Shown: piece after piece, positions 50,540-58,390 of the stretch
How positions within the stretch are numbered: position 1 is the stretch's first letter
Layout: each line of letters begins with the position of its first letter
Source of the DNA: an uncultured Bacilli bacterium
Lineage (GTDB): Bacteria; Bacillota_I; Bacilli_A; RF39; UBA660
Assembly: GCA_934098565.1 (NCBI GenBank)
Contig: CAKOON010000003.1
Location: 62,001-126,000 of the forward strand
Length of the DNA: 64,000 nucleotides
Reading direction: 5' to 3'
Position numbers and translations under genes: made by a program
The notes under the pieces: model-generated
What the model saw: the letters and a program-made list of their open reading frames with translations, nothing else
What the model was told of the DNA's origin: nothing
Databases searched by the model: none

Positions 50540-50914
50540 ATGGCACGTATTAAAAATATTGAAATTCCTAACGAAAAACATATTTGTATTGGCTTAACTG
50601 CAATATATGGTATTGGTAGAAATCTTGCTAATACTATTTGTGATGATGCAAAGGTTGAGAGAACTAAAAAAGGTAAAGATTTAACTGATGCAGAAGTTGC
50701 TGCAATTAGAGCACAAGTTGAAAAATATGTAGTTGAAGGTGATCTTCGTCGTGAAGTTCAAATGAACATAAAAAATAAGATGGAGATTAATTCTTACCAA
50801 GGTACAAGACATAAAAAAGGTTTACCAGTTCATGGTCAAAGAACTAGTAGAAATGCTCGTACAAGAAAAGGTAAGGGTAAGACTGTAGCTAATAAGAAAA
50901 AAATAAGTAAGTAG
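50540..50914 (+). CDS. rpsM: 30S ribosomal protein S13
   Basis: 124 residues. ARIKNIEIPNEKHICIGLTAIYGIGRNLA, then SYQGTRHKKGLPVHGQRTSRNARTRKG. It lies in the head and contacts P-site tRNA. SD AGGAGG before ATG. Confidence 0.99.
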   Translation: MARIKNIEIPNEKHICIGLTAIYGIGRNLANTICDDAKVERTKKGKDLTDAEVAAIRAQVEKYVVEGDLRREVQMNIKNKMEINSYQGTRHKKGLPVHGQRTSRNARTRKGKGKTVANKKKISK

Positions 50915-50927
50915 GAGGTAAGTAATT

Positions 50928-51311
50928 ATGGCTTATAATAGAAGAAAAAGAAAAGTAAAGAAGAATATTCCTGAAGCTCAAGCACATATTCATGCAACTT
51001 ATAATAATACTGTTGTTTCTATTACTGATGTAAACGGTAATGTAATTAGTTGGGCATCAGCTGGTACTATTGGTTATAAGGGTTCAAAGAAGAAAACTCC
51101 TTATGCTGCTGGTATGAGTGCTGAGGCTGCAGCAAAAGTTGCTTTTGATAACGGGGTTAGAAAAGTTGAAGTTTTTGTTAAGGGCTTAGGTGCTGGTAGA
51201 GAGAATGCTATTCGTTCTTTACAAACTGCTGGATTAGAAATTACTGCAATTAATGATATTACACCAGTTCCACATAACGGATGTCGTCCACCAAAACGTC
51301 CAAGAAATTAA
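50928..51311 (+). CDS. rpsK: 30S ribosomal protein S11
   Basis: 127 residues. EAQAHIHATYNNTVVSITD at the start, GYKGSKKKTPYAAGMSAEAAA, and ITPVPHNGCRPPKRPRN at the end. It forms the mRNA exit platform with S6/S18. SD AGGAGG before ATG. Confidence 0.99.
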   Translation: MAYNRRKRKVKKNIPEAQAHIHATYNNTVVSITDVNGNVISWASAGTIGYKGSKKKTPYAAGMSAEAAAKVAFDNGVRKVEVFVKGLGAGRENAIRSLQTAGLEITAINDITPVPHNGCRPPKRPRN

Positions 51312-51330
51312 GAAAGGAAACTGTAATTGT

Positions 51331-52290
51331 ATGATAAAATTTGAAAAACCGGATTATAAAATTGCAGAATATGTTGAAAATACTCACTATGGGAGATTTG
51401 AATTAGATCCACTTGAAAGAGGATTTGGCACTACTATTGGTAATGCTTTAAGAAGAGTTATGTTATCAAGTCTTCCTGGTTGTGCATTAACATCAGTAAA
51501 AATTGATGGAGTAATGCATGAATTTCAAAAGATTGATGGCGTTGTTGAAGATGTAACTACTATTATTTTAAACTTAAAGAGTGTTGTTTTGATTAATCAT
51601 TCTACTAAAGAGGAAGGATTAGGACAAAAAGTGCTACGTTTAAGTGCAAACGAAGAAGGTCCTGTTACTGCTGGAATGATTGCTAAGGACGCTGAAATAG
51701 AAGTAGTAAATCCTGACTTGGTTATTTGTAATTTAGTTAAAGGTGGAAAAATTGACATGGAAATGACTGTTGGTACTGGTCGTGGCTATGTTGATGCTAA
51801 GGCTAATGAAAAGTTACTAGGTGAGAAGAAATTAGGTGTTATTGCTATTGATAGCTTATATTCACCTATTGAAAGAGTAAGCTATGATGTAGAACCTACT
51901 CGTGTTGGTCAAAATGAAAATTTTGATAAACTTATTATGAATGTTTATACGAATGGTTCTATAACTCCAGAAGAAGCTATGGCTTTATCAGCTAAGATTT
52001 TAATTGAACATTTTAATATTATTGCTGATTTAAATAATATTGCTGATATGGCTGGAATTATGGCTGAAAAAAAGGTGGATACAATCACTAAGACATTAGA
52101 AACTCCTATTGAAGAAATTGAATTTTCAGTTCGTGCTTACAATTGTTTAAAGAGAGCTGGTGTAAATACAGTTCAAGATTTAATTAATAAAAAAGAAGTA
52201 GAAGTTACTAAGATTAGAAACTTAGGTAAGAAATCTCTAAAAGAGGTTATTGATAAAGTTAAAGAAATGGGTCTTAGCTTTAAAGACTAA
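51331..52290 (+). CDS. rpoA: DNA-directed RNA polymerase alpha subunit
   Basis: 319 residues from ATG at 51331 (SD AGAAAGGAAAC); an in-frame earlier ATG at 51253 lies in rpsK and is not used. N-terminal assembly domain (YGRFELDPLERGFGTTIGNALRRVMLSSLPG), flexible linker near 240, and the C-terminal DNA-contacting domain (RAYNCLKRAGVNTVQDLI). rpoB and rpoC are not in this window. Confidence 0.99.
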   Translation: MIKFEKPDYKIAEYVENTHYGRFELDPLERGFGTTIGNALRRVMLSSLPGCALTSVKIDGVMHEFQKIDGVVEDVTTIILNLKSVVLINHSTKEEGLGQKVLRLSANEEGPVTAGMIAKDAEIEVVNPDLVICNLVKGGKIDMEMTVGTGRGYVDAKANEKLLGEKKLGVIAIDSLYSPIERVSYDVEPTRVGQNENFDKLIMNVYTNGSITPEEAMALSAKILIEHFNIIADLNNIADMAGIMAEKKVDTITKTLETPIEEIEFSVRAYNCLKRAGVNTVQDLINKKEVEVTKIRNLGKKSLKEVIDKVKEMGLSFKD

Positions 52291-52306
52291 TTAATTAGGA
52301 GGGAAT

Positions 52307-52651
52307 ATGACAAAGTATAGAAAATTAAACAGAGAATCTCGTATTCGTAGAAGTATTCTTGCTGGTTTAACTAAAGATGTTATTAATAATGGTTATGTTG
52401 TAACAACTGAAGCTAGAGCTAAAGAAGCTAGAAAATTTGTTGATCGTATGATTACTTATGGAAAAGATGGTTCTTTAGTAGCAAGAAGAAAAGCACTTGC
52501 TTTCTTACATAATGATAAAGATGTAGTTAGTAAAGTATTTAATGAACTAGCACCTAAATATAAAGATCGTAATGGTGGATATACTAGAATTATTAAATTA
52601 AAAGAAAGAGTTGGAGACGATGCTCTAACTGTAAAATTAGAACTTGTATAA
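52307..52651 (+). CDS. rplQ: 50S ribosomal protein L17
   Basis: 114 residues. YRKLNRESRIRRSILAGLTKDVI, then TEARAKEARKFVDRMITYGKDG, and GGYTRIIKL at the end. Last gene of the cluster. The terminator starts within its last codons. SD AGGAGG before ATG. Confidence 0.99.
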   Translation: MTKYRKLNRESRIRRSILAGLTKDVINNGYVVTTEARAKEARKFVDRMITYGKDGSLVARRKALAFLHNDKDVVSKVFNELAPKYKDRNGGYTRIIKLKERVGDDALTVKLELV

Positions 52652-52663
52652 GGTTCTTTTTTT
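52639..52663 (+). terminator. rho-independent terminator of the ribosomal cluster
   Basis: AGAAC (52639-52643) and GTTCT (52653-52657), extended by TT/AA, then seven T residues. The left arm is inside rplQ. Confidence 0.72.
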
Positions 52664-52664
52664 A

Positions 52665-52693
52665 TTGCATTAAACTCCCTTTTATGATATAGT
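52665..52693 (+). promoter_or_regulatory. promoter of the 52727 gene
   Basis: TTGCAT (52665-52670), 17-base spacer, TATAGT (52688-52693) with TGA before it. It starts 2 bases after the terminator T run. Confidence 0.7.
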
Positions 52694-52726
52694 TTATTTA
52701 TAGTAATAATAGAGGGATTGATAAAT

Positions 52727-53566
52727 ATGAACAAGCAAATTATTTTAAATCAATGTGATAAAATTAAAGATGTTGTAAAAGATGCTACTCAAAATGAAGA
52801 AGAAGCAAGAAGCAATGCAGAGAAGTTTAAAGAAATTAAAGAGTCTAATACTAAATTATTAAGTATTTTGAATACTGCTAAAGATATTTATTGGGAGCTA
52901 GAAAGAACTTTAAGAATTATTGAGATTGATAAAGAGTATGATAATACTTCTGATGAGTTAGAAAATCTTAAGATTAGAGTTAAAGATTTAATAAGTGATT
53001 TAGTGAGTAAAGTAGAGGATTTAGAAAATTACGAGTCTGTTAAAGAAACTGTTGAGTTCTATAGAGAATCTATTAAAGATGCTAATGAATTTATTGATGG
53101 CGACTCTGTTAAAAAAGTAGAAGAAACTACTAGAGAAAATAATTCCGCTGGCAATATTGATTTCAGTTTTGATAAAGATGAAGAAGTAGATGCGCCATTT
53201 AGTTTTGATGATGACATATTTAATGCTTCTGATAAAGAAAAAGTTTCAGATGATAATAAAGAAATTGAAGATTCTTCTAAAGCTGAAGATTCATCTAATG
53301 TTAATAGTGAATTAAATACGTTTGATTTTTCTTCTATGTATGGTTTTGATTCGAAAGAAGATGAGCATGCAGATAAACAAAAAGTAGTTTCTGTTACTGA
53401 TTTTAGTGATAGTGTATCTCATGATGATGATAAAGAAGTAGTTAAAGATACTGATGAAAATAAAGAAGATTCTTCTTCCGATAGTAAAACAAGTGATGAT
53501 ACATCTTTGGATGAATTAAATGATTTGTTTAATTATTTAAATAGTGATAATAGTTTTAATGAATAG
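52727..53566 (+). CDS. cytoplasmic coiled-coil protein with acidic disordered C-terminus
   Basis: 279 residues from ATG at 52727; TTG at 52718 is an in-frame alternative. Residues about 1-135 are helical and likely coiled coil (SKVEDLENYESVKETVEF). The second half is disordered and Asp/Glu/Ser-rich, with repeated short Phe motifs (FSFDKDEE, FSFDDD, FDFSSMYGF). No signal peptide and no Cys apart from one near the start. The downstream 53578 gene is 11 bases away. It looks like a divisome or nucleoid-associated scaffold, but I do not recognise it. Confidence 0.7.
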   Translation: MNKQIILNQCDKIKDVVKDATQNEEEARSNAEKFKEIKESNTKLLSILNTAKDIYWELERTLRIIEIDKEYDNTSDELENLKIRVKDLISDLVSKVEDLENYESVKETVEFYRESIKDANEFIDGDSVKKVEETTRENNSAGNIDFSFDKDEEVDAPFSFDDDIFNASDKEKVSDDNKEIEDSSKAEDSSNVNSELNTFDFSSMYGFDSKEDEHADKQKVVSVTDFSDSVSHDDDKEVVKDTDENKEDSSSDSKTSDDTSLDELNDLFNYLNSDNSFNE

Positions 53567-53577
53567 TAGAGGTAGTT

Positions 53578-53823
53578 ATGGGCTTGAAGACAAATACAAT
53601 TATTACTTTAGAAAATAACGAAAAATATGTAGTTTTGAATGAGACTATGTATGGTGGTAGTAAATATTTTTTAGTAATGGGAATTGACGATAAACTAGAA
53701 GTGGTTCCTAATAAAGTAAAGATAATAGAAGAAATTTTAGATGGTTCTGATGTTTATGTTGATACGGTAACTGATTCTAATTTGATTGTTATATTAACAA
53801 GATTATTGAAGGCTCAAATGTAG
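53578..53823 (+). CDS. small protein, DUF1292-like
   Basis: 81 residues. NTIITLENNEKYVVLNETMYGGSKYFLV resembles the beta-strand pattern of DUF1292 proteins (YrzB type), which lack a proven function. SD AGAGGTAG before ATG. The last codons form the left arm of the terminator at 53808. Cotranscribed with the coiled-coil gene. Confidence 0.7.
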   Translation: MGLKTNTIITLENNEKYVVLNETMYGGSKYFLVMGIDDKLEVVPNKVKIIEEILDGSDVYVDTVTDSNLIVILTRLLKAQM

Positions 53824-53835
53824 CCTTCTTTTTTT
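53808..53835 (+). terminator. rho-independent terminator after 53578 gene
   Basis: GAAGGCT (53808-53814), loop CAAATGT, AGCCTTC (53822-53828), then seven T residues. Confidence 0.87.
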
Positions 53836-53875
53836 AATATAAAAAAATAGTCCGAAGACTATTAATTTTTATTAA

Positions 53876-54243
53876 TGGTGGAGCAGAGGAGAATTGAACT
53901 CCTGTCCAAATATTTAAACATTAAGTTTCTACAAGTTTAGCTAAGAATTAATTTTTATTATTAAACTGGCTTTAGCTTACCTATTTAATAACTAGTTTAG
54001 TTGGTATTCGTTAAATTATTCTAAACACATAATTTAATATAATCTACTAATATAAAATCTAATCTAAATCATAGATAAATCTAGAGAAGATTGCCCCAAG
54101 CTTATCTTAAGCAAATGAAGGAGCAAAGTTGAAACCGAAGTTTCTTTCTGTTTTGTCATTTAATTTTTTTAAGATTTTTAAGTCTTCTTGCGACTACTTG
54201 CCACTTAACACTTAACAATATTTGTCGAAACCATTACTGCCCC
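53876..54243 (-). ncRNA. ssrA: transfer-messenger RNA (tmRNA)
   Basis: 368 bases on the minus strand. The 5' end GGGGCAG (54243-54237) pairs with CTGCTCC near the 3' end in a 7-bp acceptor stem; the gene encodes ACCA (53879-53876). The tRNA-like part has GGTTTCGAC after the acceptor stem and a TTCAATTC T-loop. The tag frame, probably GAC (54157) or the AAT before it, reads DKTERNFGFNFAPSFA and stops TAA at 54109-54107, with a GCTTAAGATAAGC hairpin over the stop. tmRNA with SmpB rescues stalled ribosomes and tags the product for proteolysis. The tag end APSFA departs from the usual ALAA. Confidence 0.93.
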
Positions 54244-54252
54244 GTGATATTA

Positions 54253-54281
54253 ATTATAACATATAAGATACCAATTGACAA
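54253..54281 (-). promoter_or_regulatory. promoter of ssrA
   Basis: Minus strand TTGTCA (54281-54276), 17-base spacer, TATAAT (54258-54253). The expected transcript start is about 3 bases from the tmRNA 5' end. Its -35 shares five bases with the -35 of the divergent gene. Confidence 0.75.
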
Positions 54282-54303
54282 GAATTGGTTTTTATGTTAA
54301 TAT
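54275..54303 (+). promoter_or_regulatory. promoter of the Tat-like/Cys-rich operon
   Basis: TTGACA (54275-54280), 17-base spacer, TAATAT (54298-54303). An inverted repeat CCAATT-GACAAG-AATTGG (54271-54288) covers the shared -35 region. Confidence 0.75.
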
Positions 54304-54361
54304 ATGGGCGAAAAACAACTCGAGATGTACTTGAATAAAGAAGTTGATTGGGGGAATCAAT

Positions 54362-55312
54362 ATGAAAAATGAAAAATTAAAAGTGGAAAATGTCGGTGAC
54401 ATTATATTATCAAGAAGACAAGTTATGCAGTTAGGAGCTTTAGGATTAATTTCTTTAGTAACTGGAAATGGTGAAATTAAAGCAGAAGCTGCTGATAATT
54501 CAGAAGTTTTATATCAGTCATTTATTAATGCTTTTGCTGATAATATTACAGGTTCTAATGAAAATACTTATGGTTTAACTGTTAAATTTAATAATTTAGA
54601 ACAATTCTTAATAGCTGACTCTAAGGGCAATCCTTTCATTTATAATTATTATAAAAATTGTGTTGCCAAGAAAACTAGAGGTAATTGGTCAAAATTTTAC
54701 GCTGATGCTTCTCAAAAACAATTATTGAATCAATGTGAAGCTTATTTATATCATTTATCAGTATATCCAAATGATGAGGCTGTTGCTAAGAATTTCTTGA
54801 ATTATGTGAAGGCTAATATCTTAGAGCAAAAGAATCCTGTTCCGTCAGTTGATAGTAAAACAGGCGAGGCTTTTACAGCAATGTATGCTGATTTTGATGC
54901 TTATTATTTTAAGAATGTTCCAGTTTTTGAAACGATTTGTGAAATGGTTCAAGTTGCTTGGGAGAAGATTCCAGCTATAAGCAAAATTCGTCAAAGTACT
55001 AAGCCTGAAGATATGGATGATACTCAATCATATAATTGTGCCCAAGTAATTATAGATAAATGTGCTGGTCGTACTGATACAAGTGATAGAAACGGTCATC
55101 CAAGACATTCTGGAATTACTAAAGGAAATTTTCAAACTGATGAACTAATTAATCTTAATTATTATGCACCTAATAAAGATATACAAACAATGATTGCGAG
55201 AAATTTGATTTCTGTAGTTGATGAGAAGGGCAGTAGAGCTTTTAGTGACGATGAGATTCGTGATATTCTAGGTTTAAGCACTAATGGTATTTCACTTGCA
55301 TTAAAACGTTAA
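54362..55312 (+). CDS. exported protein with twin-arginine-like signal peptide, function unknown
   Basis: 316 residues from ATG at 54362 (SD GGGGGA at 54350-54355); a TTG at 54344 is in frame. Residues 18-37 (SRRQVMQLGALGLISLVTG) match a Tat signal: two Arg, polar gap and short hydrophobic stretch. A cut near IKAEAA is likely. The mature part is about 280 residues, helix-rich, with Cys at several places and a C-terminal HPRHSGITKGNF motif and RDILGLSTNGISL. No family recognised. Possibly a substrate of TatAC, not seen here. The next gene starts 14 bases later, so the two form an operon. Confidence 0.7.
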   Translation: MKNEKLKVENVGDIILSRRQVMQLGALGLISLVTGNGEIKAEAADNSEVLYQSFINAFADNITGSNENTYGLTVKFNNLEQFLIADSKGNPFIYNYYKNCVAKKTRGNWSKFYADASQKQLLNQCEAYLYHLSVYPNDEAVAKNFLNYVKANILEQKNPVPSVDSKTGEAFTAMYADFDAYYFKNVPVFETICEMVQVAWEKIPAISKIRQSTKPEDMDDTQSYNCAQVIIDKCAGRTDTSDRNGHPRHSGITKGNFQTDELINLNYYAPNKDIQTMIARNLISVVDEKGSRAFSDDEIRDILGLSTNGISLALKR

Positions 55313-55326
55313 AGGGGGAAAATATT

Positions 55327-57555
55327 ATGTATGAAGATACTAAATATCAAATTAAAATAAATTGGAAAAACATTTTATTTATTGTTGGAATAATTGCTTT
55401 AACAGTAATAGTTATGATGATTATTATGCCAAAAACGAATAAAGAAGCATCTAGTAAACAAGCATTTACTACAAATTTAAATATTATGAAAGAAGCTGCT
55501 AAAAGTTATTATACTTCTGGGGGTAATATGCCTGAAAATATTGGCGAATCATCAACAATTAATCTTGAAAGTATGATTAGTAAAAAGTTGGTTTCTGATT
55601 TTGTTGATAAGAATAATAAATCTTGTAATAAAACTAATTCTTATGCTCAAATCACTAAGACTGGTTCAAGTGAGTATGTTTTAAAAACACAACTTGCTTG
55701 TGATACTTCTAGTGATTATGTACTTGAGACTATTACTACTACGACTAAAAATAATAATATAGCTTCTGATAGCGGTGATGATAAGACAACTATTGATAAT
55801 AATAACAATAATGTAAATAATGATGAAGATGATGATGAAGATAAATTAAAACCTGGTGAAACTGTTGATAAAGATGGAAATATCATTAAGACTGTAAAAG
55901 AATATGAATTTAAGAAACCAGAATATAGTTCTAAAAATACTTATCGTTGTGATGATGGTTATAAATTAGATTCTTCTAATAATAAGTGTTATAAGGAAGT
56001 AACCGGAGAAACTATTCCTGCTACTCCTGTATATTTTGAGAATAAGACTGAAACAACTGATGCAAAGAAAAATACTAAAGATGGTTATGATGAAAAGACT
56101 GAACCTACTAAGACAGTTGATAAGACTGAAACTAAATGTCCAGAAGGATATACTGAAAATAATGGTACTTGCATTAAGTATGTAGAAGCTACCGTTACTC
56201 CTGGTACTACAACTTATACTTGTGATGAGAAAAACGGTTTTAAATTAAATCCAACAACTAATAAATGTGAAAGAACTGTTACTGTTGCTCCTACCAAAAA
56301 AGAAACTACTGCTACTGTTGCTACTTGTAAATATACTGGAGATAATTTAAATAGTTATAATAATACTTGTTCTTATAGTTCTAATCAAAGTAATAATCAA
56401 TCTTGTAGTTGCCCAAGCGGTTCAACAAGAAATTGGCTTGGAATGTGTGTTAAAACAGAAACTGTGACAACTTGTTCATGCCCATCTGGTTACACAGAAA
56501 ATTCTGCTGGTAGATGCGTTAAGACTGAAAATAATCAAACATGTTCATGTCCTTCTGGCTATACAGAAAATTCTGCCGGTAGATGTGTAAGTCAAGGTAG
56601 CAAAACTCCTGCTTTATGGGATAATGGTAAAGATGCTGGCAAATTTAGTTATGATAAATCAGGATATACAAGCACTGGTAAAATAACCTGTACTGCTTCT
56701 AGTGTTGGTGGTAGGGCAATGTATACATGCATAAGTTCAAATGCACGTTGTACTACTGGTACTTACGATGGTAATGGCTATTGTGTATCTGGTGGTAATA
56801 GTTATACTAATAAAGTATGTAGTGGTGGAAGTTCTAATTCTTACACTAATAAGGTATGTAGTAATGAAGATAAGAAAACTTATGTAGATGAAGTATGTAC
56901 AGGTACTAATACGGCTACTTGTGATAAGGGTGGAACATTGTCTTATGATAAGACAACTTGTACATATAATGCTACTTTAGAAACTAAGAGTAATATCGAA
57001 TATACTTGTGATACTACTAACGGTTATAATTTGGATACAACTACTAATACTTGTGTTAAGAAAGAAGTAGTTGAACCAACAAAGAATACTACTGATACTC
57101 AATATACTTGTCCTACTGGATATACTAAAGACGGTACTACATGTTATATTACTACTGGTAAAGTAACTAATACTACTTATAAATATACTTGTCCTGAAGG
57201 CTTTACAGCCAATGGAACTGGAGAAAATATGACTTGTACAAGACATATTGATTCTAGTGAAGAATACTATTGCGAAGATAAAGATGCGGTTTTAGATAAA
57301 GAAACTAAAAAATGTACAAAAACAATAAAAGGCGATATAAAAGGATATGAATGTCCTAATTCCGTAGATTATATTTATGATGGTAATACACATACATGCA
57401 TTAAGAAAACACTTGATTGTAAAGATGCCATTGTTGATACGGTTGAGAATGTTACATATAAATATACTTGGAGTACTAGTGAGACCCTAGATGGTTGGAC
57501 TAGAACCGGTAACGAACGCGAAAAGACAATTCAATCTGATGCTTTAGTAAAATAA
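55327..57555 (+). CDS. large membrane-anchored Cys-rich surface protein
   Basis: 742 residues. One transmembrane helix (about 13-34), then a pilin-like module (about 40-140: AKSYYTSGGNMP, MISKKLVSDFVD, C98, YVLKTQLAC), a Asn/Asp-rich linker, then an extracellular region with about 50 Cys in repeated CX(n)C units similar to CP(E/S)GYTENxxxRC. Three 23-residue copies lie at 360-428 (CSCPSGYTENSAGRCV). Many disulfides are expected, which suggests an oxidising, adhesive or protective surface role. SD AAAGGGGGAA before ATG. In operon with the Tat-like gene. It resembles adhesins of gut Bacilli, but no exact family was recognised. Confidence 0.75.
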   Translation: MYEDTKYQIKINWKNILFIVGIIALTVIVMMIIMPKTNKEASSKQAFTTNLNIMKEAAKSYYTSGGNMPENIGESSTINLESMISKKLVSDFVDKNNKSCNKTNSYAQITKTGSSEYVLKTQLACDTSSDYVLETITTTTKNNNIASDSGDDKTTIDNNNNNVNNDEDDDEDKLKPGETVDKDGNIIKTVKEYEFKKPEYSSKNTYRCDDGYKLDSSNNKCYKEVTGETIPATPVYFENKTETTDAKKNTKDGYDEKTEPTKTVDKTETKCPEGYTENNGTCIKYVEATVTPGTTTYTCDEKNGFKLNPTTNKCERTVTVAPTKKETTATVATCKYTGDNLNSYNNTCSYSSNQSNNQSCSCPSGSTRNWLGMCVKTETVTTCSCPSGYTENSAGRCVKTENNQTCSCPSGYTENSAGRCVSQGSKTPALWDNGKDAGKFSYDKSGYTSTGKITCTASSVGGRAMYTCISSNARCTTGTYDGNGYCVSGGNSYTNKVCSGGSSNSYTNKVCSNEDKKTYVDEVCTGTNTATCDKGGTLSYDKTTCTYNATLETKSNIEYTCDTTNGYNLDTTTNTCVKKEVVEPTKNTTDTQYTCPTGYTKDGTTCYITTGKVTNTTYKYTCPEGFTANGTGENMTCTRHIDSSEEYYCEDKDAVLDKETKKCTKTIKGDIKGYECPNSVDYIYDGNTHTCIKKTLDCKDAIVDTVENVTYKYTWSTSETLDGWTRTGNEREKTIQSDALVK
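56404..56610 (+). repeat. three tandem 69-base coding repeats
   Basis: Units start at 56404, 56473 and 56542. The second and third are nearly identical over 48 bases (encode CSCPSGYTENSAGRCV); the first is diverged (CSCPSGSTRNWLGMCV). They can expand or contract by recombination. Confidence 0.85.
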
Positions 57556-57557
57556 AT

Positions 57558-57584
57558 AAAAAAAGTTCAACTTGAACTTTTTTT
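57558..57584 (+). terminator. rho-independent terminator of the Cys-rich operon
   Basis: AAAAAAAGTTC (57558-57568), short loop AACTT, GAACTTTTTTT (57574-57584). Confidence 0.8.
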
Positions 57585-57622
57585 GTATTTGAAAATTTGT
57601 AATACTATACTTTATTGTATTT

Positions 57623-57650
57623 AAAAATCACGTTTTTAAGCGTGGTTTTT
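57623..57650 (-). terminator. terminator of the 57636 gene
   Basis: On the minus strand AAAAACCACG (57650-57641) pairs with CGTGATTTTT (57632-57623) with one mismatch or wobble, followed by AAAT. The stop codon is in the loop. Confidence 0.55.
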
Positions 57651-58094
57651 GATTTTATCATTTAATAATTCTATTGCTATATCTAAACTTGCATCATAAT
57701 ATGGAAAATAAAAGGTACCGGCATTAATAATTTTCATTATGTATCTATAATTAGTTTTTTTAAAGAATAGAAATTTTTCAATATATTCTTCTTTTTTTAT
57801 ATATTCTACTTCTTTATACGTGATGGCTCTCGTTTTTTTTAGAGTTGTGTAATAGAATTCGTTTTTAAAAAATTCAAAACTTCCCTTGGTTATCTCTGCT
57901 TTTGGCTTAATAATATATATCCATACAAGTATTAATATTCCAACAGCAATACTAGCTGGAATGTACAAATAAAGAAAGAAAATATACTTATATAAAACAA
58001 TTAGTGTTAGAAGATATAATATGATATACAAAGGAATTAATAACTTAAAAAAGTGTTTGTTTCTATATTTAAATTCATATTTATTTTTATTCAT
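57636..58094 (-). CDS. small membrane protein, PH-like C-terminal domain, function unknown
   Basis: 152 residues. Two transmembrane helices (about 17-37 and 43-62) followed by a soluble, probably cytoplasmic domain of about 85 residues with strand pattern (GSFEFFKNEFYYTTL, AITYKEVEYIKKEEYIEKFLFF, FYFPYYDASLDIAIELLND), which resembles a bacterial PH domain. The N-terminus is strongly basic. SD TAGGTGT-like before ATG. Monocistronic. No function assigned. Confidence 0.72.
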   Translation of the reverse strand: MNKNKYEFKYRNKHFFKLLIPLYIILYLLTLIVLYKYIFFLYLYIPASIAVGILILVWIYIIKPKAEITKGSFEFFKNEFYYTTLKKTRAITYKEVEYIKKEEYIEKFLFFKKTNYRYIMKIINAGTFYFPYYDASLDIAIELLNDKIKNHA

Positions 58095-58175
58095 ATTTAC
58101 ACCTATATCCTAAATTGATTTTATAATATTATTGCTAAAAAAACAATCCTATTTAGTAATCTTTTGTGTTTCCTA

Positions 58176-58204
58176 TTGCATAAAAAATCACTTTAAATTA
58201 TAAT
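58176..58204 (+). promoter_or_regulatory. promoter of the small ORF and Hpt-receiver operon
   Basis: TTGCAT (58176-58181), 17-base spacer, TATAAT (58199-58204). Close to consensus. Confidence 0.8.
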
Positions 58205-58227
58205 AAAATTAGAACAAGGGTAGGATG

Positions 58228-58386
58228 ATGGGGCTGATTGAAAAAGTGAAAAAAATGTATGAAGAAATTTATATTTATAATAATAATAGTGTGATTGGCA
58301 TTGCAAAAGTTTACGAATTCATGATTCAACTTATTGATTATAGAATATATTACGACGTTAATTTAGGAAGAATGGTAAAGGATTGA
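58228..58386 (+). CDS. 52-residue protein upstream of Hpt-receiver gene
   Basis: ORF from ATG 58228 to TGA 58386, with SD AAGGGT (58216-58221); an ATG at 58225 is adjacent. Amphipathic and charged: MGLIEKVKKMYEEIYIYNN, then VIGIAKVYEFMIQLIDYRIYY. It is between a strong promoter and the Hpt-receiver gene, 4 bases before its start, so it is probably translated on the same transcript. No signal peptide and no family recognised; it could be a small partner of the phosphorelay protein. Confidence 0.55.
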   Translation: MGLIEKVKKMYEEIYIYNNNSVIGIAKVYEFMIQLIDYRIYYDVNLGRMVKD

Positions 58387-58390
58387 TAAT

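Noticed and set aside
51253..51330. Longer rpoA start at 51253
   Set aside because: The extra residues are an out-of-frame read of rpsK, and the SD before 51331 gives the normal N-terminus.
54223..54234. A second 0A box (TGTCGAA) near 54222-54229
   Set aside because: It is the conserved GGTTTCGAC part of the tmRNA tRNA-like domain on the minus strand, not a regulatory site.
56404..56610. CRISPR-like repeat array
   Set aside because: The three 69-base units are contiguous coding repeats of a Cys-rich protein; there are no spacers, no short palindromic repeats and no cas genes.
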